Origin: Microbispora rosea subsp. aerata
GTDB lineage: Bacteria; Actinomycetota; Actinomycetes; Streptosporangiales; Streptosporangiaceae
Assembly (NCBI RefSeq): GCF_014647835.1
Contig: NZ_BMPY01000021.1
Span: 53,563 to 117,562, forward strand
DNA: 64,000 nt
Reading direction: 5' to 3'
The stretch's first letter is position 1. The number at the start of each line of letters is the position of its first letter. The translations under genes and the position numbers were made by a program. Positions 23,944 to 33,745 of the stretch are shown piece by piece. The notes beneath the pieces are model-generated. The model made no database searches, was not told the origin of the DNA, and was given only the letters and a program-made list of their open reading frames with translations.

Positions 23944-24692
23944 CGCGCCGGAAGTCGCGTTCACGGCTGTTTCTGGCGTGGAGGCCGGCCAGTCTGAGCG
24001 AATGGATCGCGTTCGCTTTCGTCGCGGTCATCGCCATCGCGATCGTGGTTCAGGTAATTCGCGCCCTCGTCGGGGTGATTTTCGGCCACTGGTATATCGC
24101 GGCCGGTCTGGGATGCGGCGTCGTAATCGTGATCGCGGTGGTGCTGTGGTGGCAGGTCGCCGCGGTCCGGAGACGCAGCGCCCGCCTACGGCACCTGAGG
24201 CTGACTCTCGACGAGCTGGACGGCATGCGTCCGCAGGCCTTCGAGTTCGCCGTACGCGATCTCATGCTGCGCGACGGGATGAACGCCAGGCACGTCGGCC
24301 GCCGGGGTGACAAGGCTGCCGACGTCGTCGCCCTCGACGACCGCGGCCACCGCATCGTCGTGCAGTGCAAGCACACCACGACCGGCGGCAAGGTCGGAGC
24401 CGGCGTCGTCTACCAGGTGAACGGAACCGCGGGGCCCGCTCACGGCGCGGACGTCGCCGTGATCGTCACCAACGGCTTCTTCACCAGGGGAGCCCGGGAC
24501 AGCGCCGCCGAGTTCAGGATCCACCTCATCGGACGGCAGGACCTCGCCCGCTGGGCCGCAGACGGCGAGTCTCTCCAGCGTCTGCTGAGACTGACCAGCC
24601 CGCTGCCGCGCCGACGACGCCTGCGCCACGGCGCGGTGACCCGCCACCACAGCCCGTCCCTACTGGAAACAGATTCGCGGGAGGTCACATGA
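23940..24692 (+). CDS. Membrane-anchored Mrr-type restriction endonuclease-like protein
   Basis: The product has 250 residues. Two membrane helices (about 23-45 and 52-75) precede a Mrr_cat-like PD-(D/E)xK nuclease domain: FEFAVRDLMLRDGMNARHVGRRGDKAADVVALDDRGHRIVVQCKH, with the expected E102, D128 and the Q-x-K triad at 142-144. It should cleave DNA near the inner face of the membrane. It is coupled by ATGA overlaps to a small membrane protein upstream and a small basic protein downstream. Two-helix Mrr proteins are associated with defence or DNA uptake control, but no function is proven. Confidence 0.82.
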   Translation: MTRRKSRSRLFLAWRPASLSEWIAFAFVAVIAIAIVVQVIRALVGVIFGHWYIAAGLGCGVVIVIAVVLWWQVAAVRRRSARLRHLRLTLDELDGMRPQAFEFAVRDLMLRDGMNARHVGRRGDKAADVVALDDRGHRIVVQCKHTTTGGKVGAGVVYQVNGTAGPAHGADVAVIVTNGFFTRGARDSAAEFRIHLIGRQDLARWAADGESLQRLLRLTSPLPRRRRLRHGAVTRHHSPSLLETDSREVT

Positions 24693-24862
24693 GCACGAAC
24701 GACGCCGGCCCCGCGCGCCGGAAGATGACGTCCGAGGGCGCCCGGCGCATCCAGCGCAGTGCCGACAAGAACCCGAATGGCAAGACCGCCACCACGGGGT
24801 TCAAACAGAGGGCGCAGTCGGCGGCCGAAAGGTCCAAGGGCACCTCGAAACGCGGAAAGTAG
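24689..24862 (+). CDS. Small basic SMP-like protein
   Basis: The product has 57 residues, rich in lysine, arginine, serine and threonine. Its core MTSEGARRIQRSADKNPNGK followed by GFKQRAQSAAERS resembles short proteins of the seed-maturation-protein (SMP) type, which have the pattern AARIQSA...[18 protein letters not shown] precedes the ATG, which overlaps the nuclease stop by four bases. The function of bacterial SMP-like proteins is unknown; DNA binding or desiccation-type protection are guesses. Confidence 0.65.
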   Translation: MSTNDAGPARRKMTSEGARRIQRSADKNPNGKTATTGFKQRAQSAAERSKGTSKRGK

Positions 24863-25042
24863 CTTTCCGGCCCTTTCAACCGGATGAGAGCAGGGCGAGG
24901 GAGAGCAGGGCGAGGGCAGACGGAGCCTTCTGCCCAGCGGGAGATTGAACTGTGGCAGGGGAGGCGAGGCTGCGCAGGACCCGGCGCATCCGGCCGGGCT
25001 CGTCGGCGGTGCCGCGCGAGCGTGTGAACCCGCTGGGCGGTG

Positions 25043-26059
25043 TCAGGATTGGGGCTCGACCACGACCTTGAGGCCGCGCCGGGAGACGGCGGCGGTGAAG
25101 GCGTCCGGCGTCGCAGCGAGCGGAAAGCGCTCGGTGACCAGCGACGCCACGTCCACCGACCCGTTCTCCACGAGGCGGATCGCCCGGGGATAGGTCAGGT
25201 TCATCCGCCGGACCAGCGCGAGCGTGAGGCCCTTGCGGCGGGCCAGCGACGCGGGGAACGACGTGCGGTCCTCGTCGGGGATGCCGGCCAGCACGACCCG
25301 GCCGCCGGGCCGGACCGCGGTCATGGCCGTGCACACCGCATCGTCGTCGCCCGCCACCTCGAAGGCCACGCGTACGCCGAGGCCGTCCAGCCCGTCGACG
25401 CCGGTCCAGGCATCCGGTCCCGCCTCCTCCGGGGACAGGGCGTGGTCGGCGCCGAGCCGCAGGGCGGCGGCGCGGCGGTGCGGCAGGGGATCGACGGCGA
25501 CGATGGTCGAGGCGCCGGCGAGCCGGGCGAGCTGGACCACCAGCAGCCCGATCGGCCCGCACCCGACGACGGCGACCGGCGCGCCGAGCCCGAGATGGCC
25601 TAGGTCGACGGCGTGGATCGCCACGCCGAGCGGTTCGAGCATGGCCCCGTCGCTGTCGGAGAGCGCGTCGGGCAGCGGATGCAGCAACTCGTCGGGCCAG
25701 GCCATGCACTCGCGCAGGCCGCCGTCGAGCATGCCGTGCCCGGCGAAGCGGACGTCCGGGCACAGGTTGCCGTACCCGGTCGCGCAGACCGCGCAGCGGC
25801 CGCAGGGGATGGCGGGGTCGACCGCGACCCGCGTGCCGTGCCGTGGGCCGCCCTCGATCACCCCGGCGATCTCGTGCCCCACGACGAGCGGCTCGTCCAG
25901 CACCGCGTCACCGATGCCGCCCTCGGAGTACCAGTGCAGGTCGGAGCCGCACAGGCCGACGGCGGTGACACGCACCAGGCTCTCGCCCGGGCCGGGGACG
26001 GGCGGCGGCTCGTCGGCCACTCTGATGTCGCCCACCTTGTGCAGCCGGGCGGCCCTCAT
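25043..26059 (-). CDS. Zinc-dependent alcohol/polyol dehydrogenase
   Basis: The product has 338 residues of the medium-chain dehydrogenase family: catalytic zinc site GLCGSDLHWYSEGG and GHEIAGVIEGG, structural zinc cysteines (PCGRCAVCATGYGNLCPD) and Rossmann motif VVGCGPIGLLVVQLARLAGA. It resembles L-idonate 5-dehydrogenase and sorbitol dehydrogenase-type enzymes, which oxidise a polyol with NAD(P). The start at 26059 is supported by GAGGG eight bases upstream. It stands alone between the nuclease unit and the sugar-transport locus. Confidence 0.85.
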   Translation of the reverse strand: MRAARLHKVGDIRVADEPPPVPGPGESLVRVTAVGLCGSDLHWYSEGGIGDAVLDEPLVVGHEIAGVIEGGPRHGTRVAVDPAIPCGRCAVCATGYGNLCPDVRFAGHGMLDGGLRECMAWPDELLHPLPDALSDSDGAMLEPLGVAIHAVDLGHLGLGAPVAVVGCGPIGLLVVQLARLAGASTIVAVDPLPHRRAAALRLGADHALSPEEAGPDAWTGVDGLDGLGVRVAFEVAGDDDAVCTAMTAVRPGGRVVLAGIPDEDRTSFPASLARRKGLTLALVRRMNLTYPRAIRLVENGSVDVASLVTERFPLAATPDAFTAAVSRRGLKVVVEPQS

Positions 26060-26245
26060 GTCCCGATCCCTCGCGTCATCGCGTCCCCTCGGCTCGTCCT
26101 TCCGCTTGATCGTAACCGTGTCCTCGCCCCGGCTTACGACAGGCGTACGGCGAGGGCCCAGCGCTGCCGACGGGTCTCGTGACCGGGTAGGCCCAGCGGG
26201 GCCGGTCCGGGCCGGTCCACGACGCCGTCGCGCCGGCCCAGGACG

Positions 26246-26309
26246 CCACCGCGTTCGAGTCCCACCGCGTTCGAGTCCCACCGCGTTCGAGTCCCACCGC
26301 GATCGGGTC
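26246..26309. repeat. Four tandem 16-bp repeats
   Basis: CCACCGCGTTCGAGTC is repeated at 26246, 26262 and 26278 without change and at 26294 with two changes (CCACCGCGATCGGGTC). The unit resembles a tRNA T-arm sequence, but no tRNA can be folded around it. Confidence 0.85.
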
Positions 26310-26480
26310 CCACGGCGGCGGGCCGCCGCCGGAGTTCGCGATCCGTCCGGCAAACAGCGTCCATGGGCGCAGCCTCCGGCTGCGCGATGCGCGGGGGCGG
26401 TCTCCGGCTGCGCGGTCTCCGGGCGTAGACGGACGCGCCGACCTGGCCACTCGGCCGTTCGGGGTGCGCGCATGGCAGCA

Positions 26481-26640
26481 GAACCGGCGCCGGCGGAAGT
26501 TCGTGACAGGTGATCGGGCCGCACACGGCAGGAACGGGCCCCGTACGGCGGCGAAAACCGGTGCGGGGAAAAGTTCGCGACGGTTGCCGAGCCGTGCACG
26601 CGGCGGGAAACGGGCGCGTACGGAGGAACCGGCGCCGGTG
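26481..26640. repeat. Degenerate tandem repeat of about 72 bp
   Basis: Two imperfect units start with AACCGGYGCSGG at about 26482 and 26555 and share AAGTTCGYGAC, a CCGYRCAC segment, a GGCRGGAAACGGG-like segment and CGTACGG. A third unit begins at 26626 (GAACCGGCGCCGGTGAAAGG) and breaks off. Confidence 0.5.
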
Positions 26641-26728
26641 AAAGGGGAGGCCGGGGCGTGCCCGGCGTGCGGATTGAGGGGCTGACGACCTGACGACCTC
26701 TTTTCGCGACGGAAACGACCAACCGATG

Positions 26729-26747
26729 TTGGAGAGCGCTTTCCCAG
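26729..26747. promoter_or_regulatory. LacI-type operator O1 (upstream site)
   Basis: TTGGAGAGCGCTTTCCCAG contains the palindrome GGAGAGCGCTTTCC with one mismatched pair. It lies about 185 bp upstream of the second site and could take part in looping. Confidence 0.62.
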
Positions 26748-26879
26748 AGCCTGGACCCCGATGGCCGACCTGTCAAGGCGGACCCGCCGATCCGCCGATA
26801 TCCGCAGTTCATCCAGGGGAAACCCGCGTCGGTGCGGTCGTACGCGCCTGCCCGGAGAGGCCGGGAACGGCCCCGGGCC

Positions 26880-26908
26880 TTGACACTCCGCACCTTCCGC
26901 GACACTCT
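26880..26908 (+). promoter_or_regulatory. Putative promoter of the sugar ABC operon
   Basis: TTGACA (26880-26885) is followed after 17 bases by CACTCT (26903-26908). The -35 element is perfect, the -10 element weak. Operator O2 begins eight bases after the -10, where a bound repressor would block initiation. Confidence 0.45.
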
Positions 26909-26915
26909 CGTGCTT

Positions 26916-26929
26916 GGAGAGCGCTCTCC
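26916..26929. promoter_or_regulatory. LacI-type operator O2 (promoter-proximal)
   Basis: GGAGAGCGCTCTCC is a perfect 14-bp palindrome. It is identical to the operator in front of the lacI gene at 33135-33148 and related to the CebR/CelR box TGGGAGCGCTCCCA of actinobacterial cellulose-utilisation genes. Confidence 0.8.
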
Positions 26930-27125
26930 CACCGGTCGCGGTGCGGAGAGCGCGTGCTCGCGTGGCACGCGCCCGAAAAGTCGGGCAGCCCCTGCACAGG
27001 CGGGGCCGTCCGCGCCCGCGCTGCCGCAGGATCGCGCGGTCACCGCACATGGACCGTTCACCCCCCAGGCCGGCCGCCCTCACGGGCGGGCGGCCGCCGC
27101 CCCCCAAGAGTGAGGACCAACACCC

Positions 27126-28445
27126 GTGCGCAGACGCAAGCCATATCTGTTCGCCGTCGCCGGAGCCCTCGTGCTCGCCGTGGCGGCCTGCGGCGCCGAC
27201 GACTCGCCGTCCACGGCCGGCTCGGCCGGCGGGAACGCGGCCCAGTCGATCACCTACTGGGCGTCCAACCAGGGCACCAGCCTGGAGAACGACAAGGAGG
27301 TGCTGAAGCCCGAGCTGGACAGGTTCACCCAGGAGACCGGGATCAAGGTGAACCTGGAGGTCATCCCCTGGTCCGACCTGCTCAACCGGATCCTCGCCGC
27401 GACCACCTCGGGCAAGGGCCCGGACGTCGTCAACATCGGCAACACCTGGTCGGCCTCGCTGCAGGCGACCGGGGCGTTCGTGCCGTGGACCGACGACCTG
27501 CTCAAGACGCTCGGCGGCAAGGAACGCTTCCTCGGCCCCAGCCTCGCCGCGACCGGCGCCCCCGGGCAGCCGCCCGCCGCCGTGCCCATCTACGGCATGA
27601 CGTACGGCCTGTTCTACAACAAGAAGATGTTCAAGGAGGCCGGCGTCGAGAAGCCGCCGGCGACCTGGGACGAGCTGATCGCGGCCGGCAAGAAACTGAC
27701 CAAGGACGGCACGTGGGGGCTCGCCGTCGAGGGCGCCAGCGTCAGCGAGAACGCCCACCACGCCTTCATCTTCGGCCAGCAGCACGGCGCCGAGCTGTTC
27801 GACGCCTCCGGCAAGCCGCGGTTCGACTCCGACCAGGAAGTCAAGGCCATCAAGCAGTACCTCGACCTGATGGCCGTCCACAAGATCGTCAATCCGAGCA
27901 ACGCCGAATACTCCAACGGCACCGAGGCGGTGCAGGACTTCGTCTCCGGCAAGGCCGGCATGCTCATGTGGCAGTCGATCGCCACGCAGCTCAAGCAGGC
28001 CGGCTGGACCGAGGAGGACTACGGCCTGGCCCCGATCCCGCTGCCCGACCCCGCGCAGGGCGGCAAGCAGGTCAACGCCATGGTCGCCGGCATCAACCTC
28101 GCCGTGTTCAACACGGCCGCCAACAAGGACGGGGCGCTGAAGTTCGTCCAGTTCATGACGTCCAAGCAGACCCAGCAGAATCTCAACAAGGCGTACGGCT
28201 CGCTGCCGACCGTCTCCGACGCCTACGACGACCCGGCGTTCTCCAGCGAGACGATCAAGACGTTTCAGCGGATCCTGTCCACCACGGCCGCGCCGCTGCC
28301 GCAGGTGCCGCAGGAGAGCCAGTTCGAGACGCTGGTGGGCAGCGCGATGAACCAGTTGTTCGCGGACGTCGCCAGCGGCAGGCCGGTCACCGAGGAGACC
28401 ATCAAGGCCAAGCTGACCGAGGCCAACCAGCAGATGGGCGGCTGA
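27126..28445 (+). CDS. Sugar ABC transporter substrate-binding lipoprotein (CebE-like)
   Basis: The product has 439 residues. A signal peptide ends in the lipobox LAVAAC (lipidated Cys at about 21), and the rest is an extracellular-solute-binding domain family 1 (ITYWASNQGTSLENDKEVLKPELDRF, GPDVVNIGNTWSASLQATGAFVPW, AHHAFIFGQQHGAELFDASG). It captures an oligosaccharide outside the cell; the partner glucosidase suggests a beta-glucoside such as cellobiose. The start is GTG at 27126, with GAGGA about nine bases upstream. A strong hairpin follows the stop. Operators O1 and O2 lie upstream. Confidence 0.88.
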   Translation: MRRRKPYLFAVAGALVLAVAACGADDSPSTAGSAGGNAAQSITYWASNQGTSLENDKEVLKPELDRFTQETGIKVNLEVIPWSDLLNRILAATTSGKGPDVVNIGNTWSASLQATGAFVPWTDDLLKTLGGKERFLGPSLAATGAPGQPPAAVPIYGMTYGLFYNKKMFKEAGVEKPPATWDELIAAGKKLTKDGTWGLAVEGASVSENAHHAFIFGQQHGAELFDASGKPRFDSDQEVKAIKQYLDLMAVHKIVNPSNAEYSNGTEAVQDFVSGKAGMLMWQSIATQLKQAGWTEEDYGLAPIPLPDPAQGGKQVNAMVAGINLAVFNTAANKDGALKFVQFMTSKQTQQNLNKAYGSLPTVSDAYDDPAFSSETIKTFQRILSTTAAPLPQVPQESQFETLVGSAMNQLFADVASGRPVTEETIKAKLTEANQQMGG

Positions 28446-28748
28446 CGCGACTCGCGGCGGCGCCGGGCGGCAGGACCCGCCCGGCGCCCCCATGTCCCGG
28501 CACGCCCGCTGCCCGGCGCGTCCCCATCCGCCGGCACCCCCGCCGTCCGGCGCGTCCAGATCCGGCATCCCGTCGGCGGGCGCGCCCCCCTTGCCCCCGC
28601 ACCCCTGCTGACCGGCGCCGTCCGGCGCCCTCATTCCGGCGCTCCCGTCGCGGGGCGCCGCCGCCCGGAAACCGCTCTCGCCGCCTCCGGGCGTTCCCGT
28701 ACGTCATTTCGCCCCGGGCGGTCCCCGCCCGACATCGAGAGGAAGCCG
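28446..28748. other. Gap between binding-protein and permease genes
   Basis: These 303 bp begin with the hairpin at 28459-28488 and continue as GC-rich sequence with several CCCGGCGCGTCC-like repeats. No gene is seen. The downstream end holds the permease ribosome binding site (GAGGAAG). Confidence 0.5.
28459..28488 (+). terminator. Intercistronic hairpin after the binding-protein gene
   Basis: GGCGCCGGGCGG (28459-28470) pairs perfectly with CCGCCCGGCGCC (28477-28488) around a six-base loop, 14 bases past the stop codon. There is no T run, so partial termination or 3'-end protection of the binding-protein mRNA is more likely than full termination. Confidence 0.65.
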
Positions 28749-29762
28749 ATGGTCGTGTCTGCCACGTCCCGGCCCGGCGCGGGACGCGGACCCGCGTCTC
28801 CAGGCGGCCCCCCGCCTCCGGGCGGCCTGTGGCGCGGTGTCGCCGGCCGCGTCCCGGCGCGGCTGCGCCGCGTCTCCCTGCCGTACCTGCTGATCCTTCC
28901 GGCCGTGCTGCTCGAGCTGCTCGTCCACCTGGTGCCGATGCTGATCGGCATCGCCATGAGCTTCCTCAAGCTCACCCAGTTCTTCCTGCGCAACTGGTCG
29001 GCCGCGCCCTTCGCCGGGCTGGACAACTACCGGGTCGCCGTCGACTTCGACGGCGCGGTCGGCCGGGCGCTGCTGCACTCGTTCCTCGTCACGGTCGCGT
29101 TCACCGTGCTCACCGTCGGGCTGTCGTGGCTGCTCGGCATCTGCGGCGCGGTGCTCATGCAGGGCGCGTTCCGGGGCCGGGCCGTGCTGCGGGCGCTGTT
29201 CCTCGTGCCGTACGCCCTGCCGGTCTACGCCGGGGTGATCACCTGGAGCTTCCTGCTGCAGCGCGACTCGGGGCTGGTCAACCACGTGCTGGTGGAGCAG
29301 CTGCACCTGTTCGACGAGCGGCCGTTCTGGCTGATCGGGTCCAACAGCTTCTGGTCGCTCATCGTGGTCTGCGTGTGGCGGTCGTGGCCGTTCGCGTTCC
29401 TCGTGCTGATGGCCGGGCTGCAGAACATCCCCCACGACCTGTACGAGGCGGCCGCGATCGACGGCGCGGGCTGGGGCCGGCGGCTGCGCGCGGTCACGCT
29501 GCCCATGCTGCGCCCCGTCAACCAGGTGCTCGTCCTGGTGCTGTTCCTGTGGACGTTCAACGACTTCACCACGCCGTACGTGCTGTTCGGCAAGTCGGCC
29601 CCGCACGAGGCGGACCTGATCTCGATCCACATCTACCAGAGCTCGTTCGTCACCTGGAACTTCGGCTCCGGCTCGGCCATGTCGGTGCTGCTCCTGCTGT
29701 TCCTGCTGCTGGTGACCGCCGTGTATCTGGTCGCGACGTCCCGGAGGAGGAGCGATGCGTGA
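28749..29762 (+). CDS. Sugar ABC transporter permease (CebF/MalF-like)
   Basis: The product has 337 residues: a proline/glycine-rich cytoplasmic N-terminus of about 45 residues and six membrane helices. The EAA loop (YEAAAIDGAGWGRRLRAVTLPML) that contacts the ATPase is intact. GAGGAAG precedes the ATG. The 3' end overlaps the second permease gene by eight bases. No ATPase gene is in the locus; as in Streptomyces ceb and mal systems, a shared MsiK-type ATPase encoded elsewhere would energise it (inference). Confidence 0.9.
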   Translation: MVVSATSRPGAGRGPASPGGPPPPGGLWRGVAGRVPARLRRVSLPYLLILPAVLLELLVHLVPMLIGIAMSFLKLTQFFLRNWSAAPFAGLDNYRVAVDFDGAVGRALLHSFLVTVAFTVLTVGLSWLLGICGAVLMQGAFRGRAVLRALFLVPYALPVYAGVITWSFLLQRDSGLVNHVLVEQLHLFDERPFWLIGSNSFWSLIVVCVWRSWPFAFLVLMAGLQNIPHDLYEAAAIDGAGWGRRLRAVTLPMLRPVNQVLVLVLFLWTFNDFTTPYVLFGKSAPHEADLISIHIYQSSFVTWNFGSGSAMSVLLLLFLLLVTAVYLVATSRRRSDA

Positions 29763-30594
29763 CCCCCGCTGGCTGCCGTGGGCGCGGTGGATCGGCCTCG
29801 GCCTGCTCGGCCTGTTCACCCTGACCCCGCTGTACGTGATGCTGACCTCGGCGATCAAGCCGCTGCGGGACGTGCAGGGCGACTTCCACTGGATCCCCAC
29901 GACGATCACGCTGCGGCCGTTCGCCGACATGTGGCGGACGGTCCCGCTGGCCCGCTACTTCGCCAACAGCCTGGTCGTGGCGTCGGTGGCCGCGCTGATC
30001 TCGGTGATCGTCGCGATCTTCGCGGCGTACGCCATCAGCCGTTTCCGCTTCCCCGGCCGCCGGATCTTCTCGGTGACCGTGCTGTCCACGCAGATGTTCC
30101 CCGGCATCCTGTTCCTGCTCCCGCTGTTCATGATCTACGTGAACCTCGGGACCGCGCTCGGGGTCGAGCTGTACGCCAGCCGCACCGGCCTGATCATCAC
30201 CTATCTCACCTTCTCGCTGCCGTTCTCGATCTGGATGCTGGCCGGGTATTTCGACTCGATCCCCACGGCGCTGGACGAGGCCGCCCAGGTGGACGGCAGC
30301 GGCCCGGTCGGGGCCCTGCTGCGGGTGGTCCTGCCCGCCGCGACCCCCGGTATCGTGGCCGTCGCCATCTACGCGTTCATGACGGCGTGGGGGGAGGTGC
30401 TGTTCGCGTCGGTCATGACCGACGAGTCGAGCCGCACCCTCGCCGTCGGCCTCCAGGGCTACGCGACCGAGAACGACGTCTACTGGAACCAGATCATGGC
30501 GGCCTCCCTGGTCGTCAGCGTCCCCGTGGTGGCCGGGTTCCTGCTGCTGCAGCGCTACCTTGTGCAGGGCCTCACCGCGGGCGCCGTCAAGTGA
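29755..30594 (+). CDS. Sugar ABC transporter permease (CebG/MalG-like)
   Basis: The product has 279 residues and six membrane helices, with the EAA loop [27 protein letters not shown]. It forms the membrane channel together with the preceding permease. The ATG at 29755 lies within the end of that gene (eight-base overlap) and has GAGGAG just upstream. The beta-glucosidase gene follows after 50 bp. Confidence 0.91.
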   Translation: MRDPRWLPWARWIGLGLLGLFTLTPLYVMLTSAIKPLRDVQGDFHWIPTTITLRPFADMWRTVPLARYFANSLVVASVAALISVIVAIFAAYAISRFRFPGRRIFSVTVLSTQMFPGILFLLPLFMIYVNLGTALGVELYASRTGLIITYLTFSLPFSIWMLAGYFDSIPTALDEAAQVDGSGPVGALLRVVLPAATPGIVAVAIYAFMTAWGEVLFASVMTDESSRTLAVGLQGYATENDVYWNQIMAASLVVSVPVVAGFLLLQRYLVQGLTAGAVK

Positions 30595-30644
30595 CCCCTC
30601 CCGTGACCCATCACCCTCGAAATCGAACCAAGGAGAACCAGCGA

Positions 30645-32033
<1,389 letters not shown>

Positions 32034-32050
32034 GCAGAGGTGAGCGGGGC

Positions 32051-32087
32051 GCTGGTGGTCCGTCAGGCGGACTCGCGGACCACCAGC
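32051..32087. terminator. Hairpin shared by the bglC and lacI 3' ends
   Basis: GCTGGTGGTCCG (32051-32062) pairs perfectly with CGGACCACCAGC (32076-32087) around a 13-base loop. It lies 18 bp past the glucosidase stop and includes the stop codon and last codons of the convergent lacI gene (LVVRESA), so one stem serves both transcripts. Confidence 0.65.
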
Positions 32088-33112
32088 GTCGGCTGCACGA
32101 TGACCGAGGTGACCTGGAAGTTCGGGTCCGCGATGTGCGCGAGCAGCAGGCGGGCCATCTCGGCCGCCATGTCCTCCATCGGCTGGCGCACGGTCGTCAG
32201 CGGCGGGCGGCAGGCCACCGCGGGGCTGTCGTCGAAGCCGATCACCGCGACGTCCTCGGGCACCCGACGGCCCAGGTCGCGCAGCGCGAGCAGCGCGCCC
32301 TGCGCCATGAGGTCGTTGGCGACGAAGACGCCGTCGATGTCCGGGTGCTCCTTCATGAGCCGGTGCATGCCGGCCTCCCCGCTCGCGGGCATGAAGTCGC
32401 CCTCCACCGCCGGCACGTACGGGTGGCCGTGGCGGGCCATCGCCTCCTGGAACCCCGACAGCCGGTCCTGGGCCGCGGGCACGTCGAACGGCCCGCTGAT
32501 CGTGGCCACGCGCCGGCAGCCGCGCGCCACCAGATGGTCGGCCGCCAGCGCCGCGCCGGCCCGGTGGGCGAGGTCGACGTAGCTGATCGGGATCGGCCGG
32601 GCGGGCCGCGCCCACAGCACGGCGGGCAGCCCGGCGTCCACCAGCAGCTTCGGCAGCGGGTCCTCGCCGTGCGTCGAGACGACCAGGGCGCCGTCGGCGC
32701 TGCCCTGCCGGAGGAACGACACGACGTCGTCGCGGGTCTGCGCCGAGTCAGCCAGCATCAGCACCGGATGGATGCTCCGGGGCCGCAGGTAGCCCACCAC
32801 ACCGCCGGCCACCCGGCCGAAGAACGGGTCGGCGAAGACGCGGGTCTCGAACGGCTCGCCGCCCTTCGCGTCGCCCGCGCCCGACACGACCAGCGCGACC
32901 GATCCCGTACGGCGGGTGACGAGGGACCTGGCGGCGCGGTTCGGCACATATCCGGTGGCCGCGATGGCCCGGTGCACCGCCTCCTGGATCTCCGGCGCGA
33001 CGTTGCGGATGCCGTTGATCACCCTGGAGACGGTCGCCCGGGACACTCCCGCCACGCGGGCCACGTCCTCCAGCGTGGGCGCTCCCGACGCAGGCGGGAG
33101 ATCGGTGCTCAT
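32063..33112 (-). CDS. LacI-family transcriptional regulator (CebR-like)
   Basis: The product has 349 residues. The LacI helix-turn-helix (TLEDVARVAGVSRATVSRVINGIRNVAPEIQEAV, about 13-46) is followed by a periplasmic-binding-protein-like effector domain (YVDLAHRAGAALAADHLVARGCRRVATISGP, VFVANDLMAQGALLALRDLGRRVPEDVAVIGFDDSP). It probably represses the sugar operon and itself: identical palindromes lie at its own promoter and in front of the operon. The natural inducer is probably an imported beta-glucoside. The transcript seems leaderless, since TATAAA ends seven bases before the ATG. Confidence 0.9.
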   Translation of the reverse strand: MSTDLPPASGAPTLEDVARVAGVSRATVSRVINGIRNVAPEIQEAVHRAIAATGYVPNRAARSLVTRRTGSVALVVSGAGDAKGGEPFETRVFADPFFGRVAGGVVGYLRPRSIHPVLMLADSAQTRDDVVSFLRQGSADGALVVSTHGEDPLPKLLVDAGLPAVLWARPARPIPISYVDLAHRAGAALAADHLVARGCRRVATISGPFDVPAAQDRLSGFQEAMARHGHPYVPAVEGDFMPASGEAGMHRLMKEHPDIDGVFVANDLMAQGALLALRDLGRRVPEDVAVIGFDDSPAVACRPPLTTVRQPMEDMAAEMARLLLAHIADPNFQVTSVIVQPTLVVRESA

Positions 33113-33119
33113 GCAGCCA

Positions 33120-33148
33120 TTTATAGCATGGGGTGGAGAGCGCTCTCC
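33120..33148 (-). promoter_or_regulatory. lacI promoter with operator O3
   Basis: On the minus strand the perfect palindrome GGAGAGCGCTCTCC (33135-33148) covers the -35 region and is followed nine bases later by the -10 element TATAAA (33120-33125). The ATG comes seven bases after. This indicates autoregulation and a leaderless mRNA. Confidence 0.75.
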
Positions 33149-33223
33149 GATTTCGCTGGCGGGCCGGACCCGCGCGGCCGGAAATCGGCTGCGACGGCGG
33201 CGCGGCACGGGCACGATGAGGGC

Positions 33224-33667
33224 ATGGCCATCGACGATCTTCCCGGCGCCATCCGGCTGCCCGACGGCACCCGCGTGCGGGGTCGCGGCCTGAGGCGTCC
33301 CTCGCCGCCGGGCGGCCCGCCCGACTACGGCCTCTACCTGGGCGGCCGGCGGCTCAGGCGCGCGCACGAGCACGGCCTCACCTGGCCGCACGAGTGGATC
33401 GACTGGCCCGATTTCCTGCTGCCCCGCGACCGGGAGCACGCGATCGGCCGCATCCGGGCGCTGCACGAGCACGCGCGCGCCGGCCGCCGGGTCGAGGTCG
33501 CCTGCGGCGGGGGAGTCGGCCGGACCGGCACCGTGATCGCGTGCCTGGCGATCCTGTCGGGCCTGCCGGCCGAGCGGGCCGTCGCCTGGGCCCGGGCCGA
33601 ATATCACCCGCGGGCCGTGGAGACGCCCTGGCAGCGCCGCTGGGTGCTGCGCTTCCCCGCGTCCTGA
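33224..33667 (+). CDS. Protein-tyrosine/dual-specificity phosphatase-like protein
   Basis: The product has 147 residues. The P-loop ACGGGVGRTGTV provides the CX5R motif (Cys94, Arg100), and WIDWPDF may supply the general-acid aspartate. This short form is common in actinobacteria and is cytosolic. The substrate is unknown. It is divergent from lacI and separated by 111 bp, in which operator O3 lies. Regulation by the LacI protein is therefore possible but not shown. Confidence 0.8.
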   Translation: MAIDDLPGAIRLPDGTRVRGRGLRRPSPPGGPPDYGLYLGGRRLRRAHEHGLTWPHEWIDWPDFLLPRDREHAIGRIRALHEHARAGRRVEVACGGGVGRTGTVIACLAILSGLPAERAVAWARAEYHPRAVETPWQRRWVLRFPAS

Positions 33668-33745
33668 TGGCCGGGCACGCCGCCGGGGCGCGGGGAGGGG
33701 GAGGGCGGCCGCGGCCGTCCGAAGTCCGTATGGTTGGGTGCCCTT

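Larger units (their letters stand above)
26060..27125. other. Long control region upstream of the sugar transport operon
   Basis: No gene is supported in these 1066 bp. They contain a 4 x 16 bp tandem repeat (26246-26309), two degenerate ~72-bp repeats (26481-26624), two LacI-type operators (26729-26747 and 26916-26929) and a likely promoter just before the second operator. Such a long leader is unusual beside gaps of 0-30 bp in the rest of the locus. Confidence 0.55.

Noticed and set aside
26246-26309. T-arm-like GTTCGAGTCCCACC sequences suggesting tRNA genes
   Set aside because: The motif is part of a 16-bp tandem repeat, and no acceptor, D or anticodon stem can be built around it.
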